The notes beneath the pieces are model-generated. The model ran no database searches. It saw only the letters and a list, made by a program, of their open reading frames with translations, and had not been told where the DNA came from. The position numbers were made by a program, and so were the translations under genes. Below are positions 41,712 to 50,854 of a DNA stretch of 64,000 nucleotides, one piece after another. Positions within the stretch are counted from its first letter, which is position 1. Every line of letters starts with the position of its first letter. Source of the DNA: JACCZX01 sp040003315 (GTDB taxonomy: Bacteria; Pseudomonadota; Gammaproteobacteria; Burkholderiales; Burkholderiaceae_F); assembly GCA_040003315.1 (NCBI GenBank), contig JBDUCU010000002.1, positions 9,320 through 73,319 on the forward strand, read 5' to 3'.

Positions 41712-42191
41712 ATGTTCATTCGTATCGCTAAATTGAGCTTCGCCGCGCTCGTGGCGTTCGCGGCATTTTCGTCGGGCGCGAGGGCGCAGGTCGGTGCCGA
41801 CGGCATCGTCAAGGTAAAAAGTGCGTACTCGGTGCCGGAGTCGGTCACGCGCATCAAAAAAGACATCGCCGACAAGGGCATCATGTATTTCTCGACCATC
41901 GATCAGGCCGAGCTGGCGGGCAATGCGGGCATCAAATTGCGGCCGTCGTCGCTGCTGATTTTCGGTAACCCGCCGCTCGGCACCACCTTTATCACCGCCA
42001 AGGGCGAGGCCGGCCTCGATTGGCCGGTGCGTCTGCTGGTGCAGGAAGACGCGCAGGGCCAGGTGTGGGCGATCTACACCGACTTCGGTTGGATCGCGCG
42101 GCGTCATGGCATTACGAATCGCGAGACGCAGTTTGCGAAAGCGACCGAGGTGATCGCGTCCATCACATCGAGTGTCGCCGAAAAAAAGTAA
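41712..42191 (+). CDS. DUF302-domain exported protein
   Basis: A 159-residue protein with a signal peptide (FAALVAFAAFSSGARA, cleavage near residue 25) and a DUF302 domain: SVPESVTRIKKDIADKGIMY, then LRPSSLLIFGNPPLGT. DUF302 proteins are small periplasmic or cytoplasmic proteins of unclear function, sometimes linked with heme or oxidative stress. Ribosome-binding site GGGGAGAAA precedes the ATG. It sits in the same rightward run as bdhA. Confidence 0.85.
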   Translation: MFIRIAKLSFAALVAFAAFSSGARAQVGADGIVKVKSAYSVPESVTRIKKDIADKGIMYFSTIDQAELAGNAGIKLRPSSLLIFGNPPLGTTFITAKGEAGLDWPVRLLVQEDAQGQVWAIYTDFGWIARRHGITNRETQFAKATEVIASITSSVAEKK

Positions 42192-42217
42192 TCAGGACAT
42201 AGAAAGAGGGAACAACA

Positions 42218-43003
42218 ATGCAGTTCAAAGGCAAAACGGCTCTGATCACGGGTTCGACCAGCGGTATCGGGCTCGGCATCGCGGAAGCCTTCGGTGCCGA
42301 AGGCGCCAATCTGATCATCAACGGGTTCGGCGACGCCAAGGAAATCGAGCAGCTGCGCCAGCGGCTGGCAGAGCAGTCCGGCGTCACCGTGTTGTACGAC
42401 GCTGCCGACATGAGCAAGCCCGCGCAGATCGAAGCGATGGTTCGGCGCGGCGTTGACCAGTTCGGTGCGGTCGACATCCTTGTCAACAACGCCGGAATCC
42501 AGCATGTCGCGCCGATCGACGAGTTTCCGCTGGAAAAATGGGACGCAATCATCGCCATTAACCTGTCATCGAACTTTCACGCGATACGAGCGGCTCTGCC
42601 GGCGATGAAGCGGCGCGGCTGGGGACGCGTGATCAACGTAGCCTCTGCGCATGCGTTGGTCGCGTCACCGTACAAATCTGCCTACGTTGCAGCCAAGCAC
42701 GGTGTGGCGGGATTGACCAAGACGCTTGCACTGGAAGTCGCCGAGCAGGGGATTACAGCGAACGCGATCTGCCCTGGATACGTGCTGACGCCACTCGTTC
42801 AAAAGCAAATTCCGGATACCGCCAAGGCGCGGGGAATCAGCGAAGAAGAAGTGATCAAGAATGTGCTGCTTGCGGCGCAGCCGACGCGGAAGTTCGTCAC
42901 TGTCGAGCAAGTGGCGGCACTGGCGGTGTACCTGGCATCCGAAGCTGCTACGTCAATCACTGGTGCCATGCTTCCGATCGAAGGTGGATGGACCGCACAA
43001 TAA
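42218..43003 (+). CDS. bdhA: 3-Hydroxybutyrate dehydrogenase
   Basis: A 261-residue short-chain dehydrogenase converting (R)-3-hydroxybutyrate to acetoacetate with NAD. It has the TGSTSGIGLGIAEAF cofactor motif, NNAGIQHV, the catalytic Ser in VINVASAHALVASP, and the YKSAYVAAKHG Tyr/Lys pair. CPGYVLTPLVQKQIPDTAK and the C-terminal AVYLASEAATSITGAMLPIEGG are typical of bacterial PHB-linked enzymes. It precedes the patatin gene by 14 bases, a pairing that suggests polyhydroxybutyrate or lipid turnover. Confidence 0.9.
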   Translation: MQFKGKTALITGSTSGIGLGIAEAFGAEGANLIINGFGDAKEIEQLRQRLAEQSGVTVLYDAADMSKPAQIEAMVRRGVDQFGAVDILVNNAGIQHVAPIDEFPLEKWDAIIAINLSSNFHAIRAALPAMKRRGWGRVINVASAHALVASPYKSAYVAAKHGVAGLTKTLALEVAEQGITANAICPGYVLTPLVQKQIPDTAKARGISEEEVIKNVLLAAQPTRKFVTVEQVAALAVYLASEAATSITGAMLPIEGGWTAQ

Positions 43004-43017
43004 CCAGGGGAAAAGCG

Positions 43018-44226
43018 ATGCAAAAGAAAGCAAGCAAGTCAGCGACTAAGTCGGTGCGGACGGCACGCAAGTTGTCGTCACGCCGGCAGGCTGGCGTTCG
43101 CTCCGCGGGTCCCAGTGCGATGCCGCCGGGCCAGATCGTGCTCGTATTGCAAGGCGGCGGCGCTCTCGGCGCTTATCAGGTCGGCGTGTATCAGGCGCTG
43201 CACGAAGCGGGAATCGAGCCTGACTGGGTGATCGGGACTTCGATCGGCGCCATTAATGCGGCGCTGATCGCCGGTAACTCGCGTGAGCAAAGGCTCGCGA
43301 AGCTAAGCGAGTTCTGGGAGGGCGTCGAGTGGCACCAACCGTTCGGCGCGAGCGCCGCGCTACCGTGGTGGATCGCGGGGCCGGCTTCGAATCTCAACAC
43401 GGTCACCATGGGTGTGCCCGGCTTCTTCGAGCCAAATCCGAAATCGTGGCTCGGCGTACGCGCGCCGCTCGGCGTCGAAGACGCTTCGTACTACCGGACG
43501 GATCAGTTGCGGGCGACGCTCGCGCGCTTGGTCGATTTCGATTTGATCAAGCGCAGCTCGACGCGGCTGACCGTCGGAGCGGTAAACGCCCGCACGGGTG
43601 CGATGCGCTATTTCGATAGCCGACGTGAGCCGCTGCAGGTGTCGCACATCATGGCTTCCGGCGCGTTGCCGCCGGCGTTTCCCGCGGTGCGGATCGATGG
43701 CGAACCGTATTGGGACGGCGGCATTTACTCGAACACTCCGATCGAAGCCGTTCTTGACGACAATCCGCGCAAGAGCTCCACCGTGTTCAGCGTGCACCTG
43801 TGGAACCCGAGTGGCAACGAGCCGCAATCGATCTGGGACGTGCTCGGGCGCCAGAAAGAGATCCAGTATTCAAGCCGCGCAGTCAACCACGTCAACCGTC
43901 AAAAACAGATTCACAGGCTGCGCCATGTGATCAGCGAGATGGCGAAGCACGTGCCCGAACGCCAATGCGCGACGGACGAGGTGCAAGAACTGATGTCGTG
44001 GGGCTGTCGAACGACCGTACACATCGTGCGGTTGCTGGCGCCGCGTCTTGACGGCGAAGATCACACCAAGGACATCGACTTCACGCCGAGCGGAATCAAG
44101 GCGCGCTGGGCTGCGGGCTATACCGATACACAGGATGCGATCGCCGAGAAGCCGTGGGATTGTGTGATTGACCCCCTCGAAGGTTTGTTGCTGCACGAGC
44201 ACGAGTCGACTCACGCCGCGATGTAG
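43018..44226 (+). CDS. Patatin-like phospholipase
   Basis: A 402-residue patatin-family hydrolase. A basic, Ser/Lys-rich N-terminus (residues 1-35) is followed by LVLQGGGALGAYQVGVYQAL, the nucleophile elbow GTSIGAINAAL, and the catalytic Asp in YWDGGIYSNTPIEAVL. A DUF3734-like C-terminal segment follows. It would cleave acyl esters such as lipids. The start at 43018 (GCGATG) is preferred to an in-frame ATG inside bdhA. It ends convergently with the PAP2 gene, 18 bases apart. Confidence 0.88.
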   Translation: MQKKASKSATKSVRTARKLSSRRQAGVRSAGPSAMPPGQIVLVLQGGGALGAYQVGVYQALHEAGIEPDWVIGTSIGAINAALIAGNSREQRLAKLSEFWEGVEWHQPFGASAALPWWIAGPASNLNTVTMGVPGFFEPNPKSWLGVRAPLGVEDASYYRTDQLRATLARLVDFDLIKRSSTRLTVGAVNARTGAMRYFDSRREPLQVSHIMASGALPPAFPAVRIDGEPYWDGGIYSNTPIEAVLDDNPRKSSTVFSVHLWNPSGNEPQSIWDVLGRQKEIQYSSRAVNHVNRQKQIHRLRHVISEMAKHVPERQCATDEVQELMSWGCRTTVHIVRLLAPRLDGEDHTKDIDFTPSGIKARWAAGYTDTQDAIAEKPWDCVIDPLEGLLLHEHESTHAAM

Positions 44227-44244
44227 CCGCTCGACGCTACGACG

Positions 44245-45069
44245 CTACGAAGGTATGGTGTTGGTCGGCCTGCGGCGTCGAACGATTTCTGCGGCCATCA
44301 CGCATACCGAAAGCCACGCCAGACCGGTTGCGAAACCTGCCAGCACATCGCTGGCGAAATGCACCTGCATGAAGATACGGCTGCAGCCAACTGCGAACGC
44401 GGTTGCGATCGCCGCCAATATGATCGCCAGATGCCGGCGTGGCGGCGTCAAACGGATCAGCACGTACGCGAGCGCGCCGTATGCGGCCACGGCACCTGAC
44501 GAGTGGCCACTTGGAAAGCTCCATCCGGCTGCCGTAAACAAGGTGTGGTCGTAAAGCGGACGAGCGCGCACGAAGATCGCTTTGAGTACGCGTGTCAGAA
44601 TGCCGTTGCCGGCAATCGCAGCGATCCAGAACAATGCCAGGTCGTAGCGGCGGTGCCTCAGCAAGGCAAGCGCGCCTACGATTGCGGCGACCCACAACAC
44701 GACGGGGCTCGCGAGAACGGTGATCGCTCCGAATGCCTGCACCACTGGCATTGGAACGCTGCGGTGGATTGCGTCGGTCAATGCCTGGTCGGCCAATGCG
44801 AGCCAGCCGTTCAGCACAATCCAGCGCGGAAGGGTTGCGAACAACAGTGCCGCTGCCAGGACCGCGAGCAGTGCGAACAACGCGATAGTTCTCAGCGCCC
44901 GAGCATTGGCCACGTCTGGCGCACCGTCGCCGCGCATCGACTGTCGATGGACGGCGGACCGAGCGCCGCCCGCGAATAACAGCAGAGTGCTTAACGCAGT
45001 GCCGAAGGCAATAAGCGCGTGCTCGCCGATGATCCGCGCAAGCTCCACTGCGTGCATTGCATCAGGCAT
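44245..45069 (-). CDS. PAP2-family phosphatase
   Basis: A 274-residue membrane phosphatase with the three PAP2 motifs in order: KAIFVRARPLY (KX6RP), FPSGHSSGAVAAYG (PSGH), and CSRIFMQVHFASD (SRX5HX3D). About seven membrane helices are visible. Substrates of the family are lipid phosphates such as phosphatidate or undecaprenyl diphosphate. The start at 45069 lies eight bases after the stop of the metallophosphoesterase gene, so the two form an operon. Confidence 0.88.
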   Translation of the reverse strand: MPDAMHAVELARIIGEHALIAFGTALSTLLLFAGGARSAVHRQSMRGDGAPDVANARALRTIALFALLAVLAAALLFATLPRWIVLNGWLALADQALTDAIHRSVPMPVVQAFGAITVLASPVVLWVAAIVGALALLRHRRYDLALFWIAAIAGNGILTRVLKAIFVRARPLYDHTLFTAAGWSFPSGHSSGAVAAYGALAYVLIRLTPPRRHLAIILAAIATAFAVGCSRIFMQVHFASDVLAGFATGLAWLSVCVMAAEIVRRRRPTNTIPS

Positions 45070-45077
45070 CGGAGCCG

Positions 45078-45881
45078 TCAAAAGCTCAGCGGCTGGCTGG
45101 TGTGGAGTTCGAATCGCGCAGACGTCGCGAGATAGTCCCAGCGCTCGACGACGCATTGGCGCGGAGAACTCGAGCCGTCGTAGCGGATCAGATTCACGGA
45201 GTTATTGATGCCCTCGCGGATGCGCGACGAGACTGACGTGCCCGCCTGCACCGTCCAGATGTCTCGCCGCAGATCTGGAAACGTGGTGCGCATCGAGTGC
45301 ACGTAGGGCAGGTGAATGTGGCCACCCATGATGATGTCGCCGCCCGCCGCAGCCCACGCGGGCACAGCCTCGCGATGGCCGTCGAGCAGATTGTCTTCGT
45401 CGCTGGCGCGGATTGCGAGCACCGGCTGATGCACGACGACGATGCGCAGTTGCGATGCACGCGCGTTACGCAAGCGCTCGGTCACCCTCGCGATCTGCTC
45501 CGGAGAAAGTTCACCATCCTTGTGGCGGCGCGGGCGCGTCGTGTTGACGCCGAGCACCAGCAGATGGTCCGATTCGTAGTCGGGTTCCAGATTCTCCCCA
45601 AACACCGCACAATAGTTGGCGTAAGGCGTAAAAACGCGCGCCGCGAGATTGAATAGTGGAATGTCGTGGTTGCCCGGGATCGCAACCAATGCCGACGGCT
45701 GCAGTTGCTCCAGGAATTTGCGAGCTGCCTCGAACTGGCTGGGGCGCGCACGCTGCGTAATGTCGCCAGAGAATACAACGAGCTCGGCGGGTTGCTCGCG
45801 CGCAAGCTGCAGCAAGGCCTGCACCACGGGTTGACGCTCGGTTCCGAAGTGCGCATCGGAAATCTGCAGCAGCGTCGTCAT
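45078..45881 (-). CDS. Metallophosphoesterase (calcineurin-like)
   Basis: A 267-residue phosphoesterase: ISDAHFGTE (Asp, His), VFSGDITQR, IPGNHDIPLF, VVHQPVL and GGHIHLPY make up the two-metal site. The family includes cyclic-nucleotide phosphodiesterases and lipid A enzymes (LpxH/CpdA-like); nothing here settles the substrate. It is first in a leftward pair with the PAP2 gene and is divergent from the pirin gene. Confidence 0.85.
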   Translation of the reverse strand: MTTLLQISDAHFGTERQPVVQALLQLAREQPAELVVFSGDITQRARPSQFEAARKFLEQLQPSALVAIPGNHDIPLFNLAARVFTPYANYCAVFGENLEPDYESDHLLVLGVNTTRPRRHKDGELSPEQIARVTERLRNARASQLRIVVVHQPVLAIRASDEDNLLDGHREAVPAWAAAGGDIIMGGHIHLPYVHSMRTTFPDLRRDIWTVQAGTSVSSRIREGINNSVNLIRYDGSSSPRQCVVERWDYLATSARFELHTSQPLSF

Positions 45882-45999
45882 TGCCTCGCAGTCTCGAGTG
45901 CGGTCAACGTCGGACTTGGGCCGGACATACTGGGCACGAAGGATTCAAAGCCGCGCAAGATAAACAAGGTCGCAGATTAACGGAACCGGTAAAAAGCCA

Positions 46000-46893
46000 A
46001 TGCTGCAACAGGTGATTGAACAACGCCGCCTCGATCTCGGCGGATTCGAAGTCGGGCGGGTGCTTCCGCATCGCGCGCGGCAAATGGTGGGCCCCTTTAT
46101 TTTCTTTGATCATTTTGGCCCGGCGCGGTTCGAGCGCGGGGTTGCGCGGTCAGTCGATGTTCGCCCGCATCCGCATATTGGCTTGTCGACCGTCACGTAT
46201 CTGTTCAAGGGCGAGGTCATGCACCGCGACAGCGTCGGCTCCGAACAAGCAATCCGTCCGGGCGAAGTGAACTGGATGGTGGCGGGTCGTGGCATCACGC
46301 ATTCCGAGCGCTTTGAAAAAGGGCGCGCCGAAGGCGGTCCGATGCATGGAATCCAGGCGTGGGTTGCCCTTCCGCGCGAACACGAAGAAACCGCGCCAGG
46401 CTTTGCAAACTACTCCAGCGACCAGTTGCCGACGCACGAAGAAGGTGGAGTCTGGATGCGATTGATTGCCGGTGAAGTCGACGGATTGCGCGCTGGCGCG
46501 AAAACACACTCGCCGATGTTCTACGCGCACCTGCGGCTCGCTCGCGGCGCGTCGATCTCGCTGCCGAGCCGATACAGCGAACGCGCGGTCTTTGTCGTTT
46601 CCGGCACCGTGGCTGTCGACGAAGATCAATCTATCGGCGGTCAGATGATGGTGTTTGCTCCGCGCAGCGACGCAGTCGTTTTCGCCCAGTCCGACGCGGT
46701 GTTGATGATGCTCGGCGGCGAGCCGGTCGGCGAGCGGTTCATCGAATGGAACTTTGTGTCGTCGTCGCGGCAGCGAATCGAACAAGCCAAGGAGGATTGG
46801 CGCGCAGGCCGGATGAAGCTCCCCGACCTTGACCACGACGAGTTCATTCCGTTGCCGCCTGATCCGCCCGCGGCTGCCGGTCCGATGTCCTGA
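46000..46893 (+). CDS. Pirin-family protein
   Basis: A 297-residue bicupin. The N-terminal metal site is HPHIGLSTVTYLFKGEVMHRD with a later HSERFEKGRAEGGPMHGIQAW, both typical of pirins. Some bacterial pirins have quercetin dioxygenase activity and others regulate metabolic enzymes; the substrate here is unknown. It is transcribed away from the metallophosphoesterase gene and converges on the glyoxalase-fold gene, 19 bases between stops. Confidence 0.9.
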   Translation: MLQQVIEQRRLDLGGFEVGRVLPHRARQMVGPFIFFDHFGPARFERGVARSVDVRPHPHIGLSTVTYLFKGEVMHRDSVGSEQAIRPGEVNWMVAGRGITHSERFEKGRAEGGPMHGIQAWVALPREHEETAPGFANYSSDQLPTHEEGGVWMRLIAGEVDGLRAGAKTHSPMFYAHLRLARGASISLPSRYSERAVFVVSGTVAVDEDQSIGGQMMVFAPRSDAVVFAQSDAVLMMLGGEPVGERFIEWNFVSSSRQRIEQAKEDWRAGRMKLPDLDHDEFIPLPPDPPAAAGPMS

Positions 46894-46912
46894 CAGCGAA
46901 GCGACAATCCAG

Positions 46913-47290
46913 CTACAGACTCTGCACGATCGCCAAGATGTTGCCCTCGGTGTCCTTGAACCAGGCCGCCTTCGCGCCGCCCGCAATCGTTGCCCCGCTC
47001 GAGCTCTTTTCGCCAGGCATGTCGTAGTCCTCGAATTTCACGCCGCGTGCCTTGAGCTCGGTGATCTCGCGGTCCGCGTCCTTGACCTGCCAGAAAGCCT
47101 GGCTCGCCTTTGAAGTGCCGGCGTTTGGAGTTGGATAGAGAAAGCACGCGGTGCCGCCGGCGAACTCGTAGGTCACTCCTCCTGCCTCTTCCGATTTGGG
47201 TTTGAACCCCAGTGTGCCTTCATAGAACTGCCTTGCGCGAGACACATCTTTGGCCGGGATATAGGCGTAAAAAGGGTTTGCTTGCAGCAT
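46913..47290 (-). CDS. VOC (glyoxalase/bleomycin-resistance) family protein
   Basis: A 125-residue protein of the vicinal-oxygen-chelate fold, two beta-alpha-beta-beta-beta units: NPFYAYIPAKDVSRARQFYEGTLGF, then a second ending DTEGNILAIVQSL. The usual first metal His position is occupied by Ala/Tyr, so it may not be a classical glyoxalase. ATG 47290 has a good ribosome-binding site (GAGGAGAA). It is divergent from the pheC-like gene across 123 bases. Function unknown. Confidence 0.8.
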   Translation of the reverse strand: MLQANPFYAYIPAKDVSRARQFYEGTLGFKPKSEEAGGVTYEFAGGTACFLYPTPNAGTSKASQAFWQVKDADREITELKARGVKFEDYDMPGEKSSSGATIAGGAKAAWFKDTEGNILAIVQSL

Positions 47291-47413
47291 GGCGTTCTCC
47301 TCAGCAGTCGTGCACGTTCGGGGCAACCAGCGGACCTGTCAGCGTCGGCGATGTAGGATTTGCACCTCCGCACGCGGAATAAGAACGCTCGTAACTTACA
47401 GGCAGGAGTGAAT

Positions 47414-48187
47414 ATGTTGAGACATCTATGGCTCGCCGCGCTTTCGCTGTCGACGGTTACAGGAGTGTTCGCGCAGGATCTGCCTGCCTCGCGACTAGAC
47501 GCCGTGCAGAAGCAGGGCAAGCTTCGGATCTGCACGCCGGGGGACTACAAACCGTTCAGTCTGCTGCGGCCCGACGGGACCTACGAAGGGCTCGATGTCG
47601 ATCTGGTCAGATCAGCTGCGAAAGCCTTGGGAGCCGAAGCGGAATTCGTGAAGTCGGCCTGGCCGACATTAATGAAGGATTTCCAGGAAAAATGTGACGT
47701 TGGTGTCGGCGGTATTTCAGTCACGCTCGACCGCCAAAAAACCGCATTCTTTTCTTCGCCCTATATGGTGAACGGCAAGGCACCGATTACCAAATGCGAG
47801 AACGTTCGGAAATTTCAAACGGTGGCGGATATCGACAAGCCCAGCGTGACGGTGATCGAAAACCCGGGCGGAAGCAATGAACGATTCGCGCGCGCAAATT
47901 TCAAGCAGGCGAAGATTGTGATCTTCAACGACAACACCACGATCTTCGACGAGATCCTGAAGGGCAACGCCGATGTGATGATCTCCGAATCAGTGGAGAC
48001 TATCGTTCAGCAGAAGCTGCGGCCCGGGTTGTGTGCCGTCAACCCGGACAAGCCGCTGCAGTACGGGGAGATGGCATGGCTGCTTCCCAGAGGCGACGCC
48101 GCTTTCAAGGCGTGGTTCGACCAGTGGCTCCATCTTGCAAAGGCAAGCGGCGAATACGACAAGATCGTGGCTCGTTGGCTTCAGTAG
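47414..48187 (+). CDS. PheC-like cyclohexadienyl dehydratase (periplasmic)
   Basis: A 257-residue exported protein (signal LWLAALSLSTVTGVFAQ) of the amino-acid-binding-protein fold. It resembles P. aeruginosa PheC, which turns prephenate or arogenate into phenylpyruvate or phenylalanine in the periplasm. Matching blocks are TPGDYKPFSLLRPDGTYEG, VIENPGGSNERFARANFK, and a WLLP/WLHLAKASG end. The PheC-type Glu region (MISESVETIV) is retained, although the neighbouring residue differs. No permease or ATPase genes lie nearby, which suits an enzyme better than a transporter subunit. A plain binding protein remains possible. Confidence 0.7.
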   Translation: MLRHLWLAALSLSTVTGVFAQDLPASRLDAVQKQGKLRICTPGDYKPFSLLRPDGTYEGLDVDLVRSAAKALGAEAEFVKSAWPTLMKDFQEKCDVGVGGISVTLDRQKTAFFSSPYMVNGKAPITKCENVRKFQTVADIDKPSVTVIENPGGSNERFARANFKQAKIVIFNDNTTIFDEILKGNADVMISESVETIVQQKLRPGLCAVNPDKPLQYGEMAWLLPRGDAAFKAWFDQWLHLAKASGEYDKIVARWLQ

Positions 48188-48256
48188 GCAAACGGTCTTC
48201 GCGCCGCTGTGTTCCTTGCTCGGCGGCCTGACCCGAGTCGGCGAGATGACGGCTGC

Positions 48257-49177
48257 GTGAAACCTGCGATCGTTGTGCTGGTCAACGGAGCATCGGGCGT
48301 CGGCAGCGATCCGGATCTGGCTGACAGACTGCATCAGCTCTTTAGCCAAGCTGGCGTCGATGCCAAAATCCATCTCGCGCACGGCGGAGAAATCGAGCAT
48401 CGAATCGAGCAGGCTGTTGCCGGGCGGCCTGATGTGATCGTCGCCGGTGGGGGCGACGGCACGGTGAGCGCGGTGGCGGCGGCACTGGCCGGCAGCGAGA
48501 TCGCGCTCGGCGTGCTTCCACTGGGAACGCTGAACCACTTCGCCAAGGATCTGGGAATACCGCTCGAACTCGAGGATGCGGTGGCGCAGATCGCAGCCGG
48601 CCCTCGTATGCGCATCGACGTCGGCGAGGTCAACGGTCGTGTCTTCATCAACAACTCGAGCCTTGGCCTGTACCCCGACATCGTGCGCGACCGCGAACAG
48701 CAACAAAAGCGGCTCGGGCGCGGAAAATGGTGGGCGCTCGTTTGGGCGACTCTGGGTGCGCTACGCCGCTATCCGTTCCTCAGCGTTCGCCTGTCGATCG
48801 ACGGAGTCGAGTGTCTGCGGAAAACGCCATTTGTCTTCATCGGCAACAACGAATACGTGATGGAGGGCTTCGCGATCGGCGAACGCGCGGGGCTCACCGA
48901 CGGTTGCCTGAGCCTGTACGTGGCGCAGAAGCCCGGTCGACTGCGCCTGCTGTTGCTTGCGCTGCGCGCGCTGGTCGGGCGACTGAAGCAGGCGCGCGAC
49001 TTCGACGTGATGCATGCGGCCGAGATCGTCGTCGAGAGCCGGCATCACCGCCTGCGCGTTGCAACCGACGGCGAGGTCACAGTCATGACGCCGCCGTTGC
49101 ACTATCGCATCCGCGCAGGGAACCTGATCGTGATCGGATCCAACCCAACTCCGGCTGAGCGAGCCCCGAGTAGTTGA
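48257..49177 (+). CDS. Diacylglycerol kinase-family lipid kinase
   Basis: A 306-residue kinase of the DAGK catalytic family (DgkB/YegS/LCB5). VVLVNGASG at the start, VAGGGDGTVSAVAAAL (the ATP-binding GGGDGT), and VLPLGTLNHFAKDLGIP with the family's NH block are diagnostic. The GTG at 48257 is used because the long in-frame ATG upstream would add unrelated sequence. It may phosphorylate diacylglycerol or another lipid. It stands alone, 69 bases after the pheC-like gene. Confidence 0.87.
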   Translation: MKPAIVVLVNGASGVGSDPDLADRLHQLFSQAGVDAKIHLAHGGEIEHRIEQAVAGRPDVIVAGGGDGTVSAVAAALAGSEIALGVLPLGTLNHFAKDLGIPLELEDAVAQIAAGPRMRIDVGEVNGRVFINNSSLGLYPDIVRDREQQQKRLGRGKWWALVWATLGALRRYPFLSVRLSIDGVECLRKTPFVFIGNNEYVMEGFAIGERAGLTDGCLSLYVAQKPGRLRLLLLALRALVGRLKQARDFDVMHAAEIVVESRHHRLRVATDGEVTVMTPPLHYRIRAGNLIVIGSNPTPAERAPSS

Positions 49178-49459
49178 TCGCGGCCGGGCCGCACTCACGT
49201 ACGGCCAAACAGCTGGGAGAAATGATGATCCAGAACGTGCAGTGGGTGATCGATCCGCCTCGAGACGGTAGGCAACCCGCTCGAATGGAAGGTGCTGAGG
49301 ACCGTCGCCGGCGTGTTCCGCGATCCACTTTGAGCGTTACATCGGTGCACGCCAGCCGTTAGCGCTCCGACGTGCCCTGTGAATGGACGCGGACGCAAAA
49401 GGGATGCCTCGTAACGCGCGCAACTCCGAGGTTCTGGCTTGTTCACCGGAACCGATGAA
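49178..49459. other. 282-base convergent gap
   Basis: This lies between the lipid-kinase stop and the glutamine-synthetase-like stop. A short palindrome (GCGGCC-G-GGCCGC, 49180-49192) directly follows the kinase stop but has no T-run. I see no gene or other structure here. Confidence 0.5.
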
Positions 49460-50854
49460 TCAGATCACCTCGAAGTAGCGCTTCAGTTCCCAATCGGTGA
49501 CAGCATCCTGCCATTGGCGCCATTCCCAATCGCGCGTGGCCGCAAAATGATCGACGAACGTGTCACCGAACCAGTCGCGCGCCCTGTCGCTGCGGCGAAA
49601 GATTTCGGTGGTTTCCTTCAAAGAGCGCGGCGCGCGCGAGATTTTTTCGGCACCTTGATTCGTGCCCGTAATCGGCGGCGCGGTCAGCTTCAGATTTTTC
49701 TCGATGCCGTGCAACCCAGCGGCGAGCAGAGCAGCAACCGCCAGATACGGATTGATGTCGGCGCCCGGGCAGCGTGTCTCGAGCCGAGTGCTCTTTGACG
49801 AGCCCGGGATCACACGGAAGCTCGCAGTGCGGTTATCGATTCCCCAGGTTGGCTTGACCGGCGCCCAGAAACCATCGACCAGCCGCTTGTAGCTATTCAC
49901 CGTCGGCCAGAACATTGGCGCGAATTCCATCAGAACGGCGATTTGCCCGGCCAGGAAACTCTCGAACACCTTGCTCATTCCGGCGCGCGCCGTTTTCTTG
50001 CCGTCATCGAAGAACAGGTTTTTGTTGCCGTCGCTCATCGATTGATGGACGTGGCCGCTGCAACCCGGGTAGTTCGAACTCCACTTCGCCATGAAGCTGG
50101 GGATGATTCCAAAGTTCGCGCCGAGTTCCTTGGCGCCGCTCTTGAAGAGCACGCCGCGGTCGGCGCACTCCAGCGCGTCTGAAAACTGGATCGCCGCCTC
50201 GTAAACGCCCGGACCGGTTTCGGTGTGCAGCCCTTCGATCGGCACGCGAAACAGCAGCAACTCGTCCATCAACGCGTTGAAATATTCGCGATTGGCGTTC
50301 GATCGGAGCAACGAGTATCCGAACATGCCCGGCGTCAAGGGTGTCGGGTCGACGCCTTTCTTCGCGGCCCAGCTTTGAGGCGTCTCGGCGAAATTGAACC
50401 ACTCGAATTCGAGTCCGCACATCGGCTGCATGCCGAGCTTGGCGGCGCGCGCGATGATTTTTTTCAACAGCTGACGCGGACACAGTGCGAACGGCGAGCC
50501 GTCGGCGTTGATGAAATCACCGAGGAAAAACGGCACATGATCGTCCCACGGCACGTTGCGCCCGGTCGCCATGTCGAGCTGCACCATTACATCCGGAAAG
50601 CCATGCTGCCACCCGATGACCTGGGCGTTGTCGTACACGCTGTCGGTCATGTCCCAGCCAAACACGACGTTGCAAAATCCGAAGCCACCGTCGGTGGCCG
50701 ACAGAAATTTGTCCTTGTGCAGATACTTGCCGCGCAGCACGCCATCGATATCGGTGACGGCCACCTTCACCTTCGCCGCGGCGTGCGCCTGCACCGCCTC
50801 CAAGTGATCCCGCTGCTTGTGCGCAGCCGCTATCGGCGCCTTCTTGCCTGCCAT
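49460..50854 (-). CDS. Glutamine synthetase-family gamma-glutamyl ligase (PuuA-like)
   Basis: A 464-residue member of the GS superfamily. VTDIDGVLRGKYLHKDKF starts the N-terminal beta-grasp, GLEFEWFNF holds a metal Glu, and SGHVHQSMSDGNKNLFFD and RLETRCPGADINPYLAVAALL are catalytic-domain signatures. It lacks the regulatory Tyr loop of GlnA, so it probably ligates glutamate to an amine other than ammonia, as PuuA (putrescine) and IpuC (amino alcohols) do. The ATG has a strong ribosome-binding site (GGAGG). It is alone here, 19 kb from the PuuD-like gene set it may serve. Confidence 0.82.
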   Translation of the reverse strand: MAGKKAPIAAAHKQRDHLEAVQAHAAAKVKVAVTDIDGVLRGKYLHKDKFLSATDGGFGFCNVVFGWDMTDSVYDNAQVIGWQHGFPDVMVQLDMATGRNVPWDDHVPFFLGDFINADGSPFALCPRQLLKKIIARAAKLGMQPMCGLEFEWFNFAETPQSWAAKKGVDPTPLTPGMFGYSLLRSNANREYFNALMDELLLFRVPIEGLHTETGPGVYEAAIQFSDALECADRGVLFKSGAKELGANFGIIPSFMAKWSSNYPGCSGHVHQSMSDGNKNLFFDDGKKTARAGMSKVFESFLAGQIAVLMEFAPMFWPTVNSYKRLVDGFWAPVKPTWGIDNRTASFRVIPGSSKSTRLETRCPGADINPYLAVAALLAAGLHGIEKNLKLTAPPITGTNQGAEKISRAPRSLKETTEIFRRSDRARDWFGDTFVDHFAATRDWEWRQWQDAVTDWELKRYFEVI

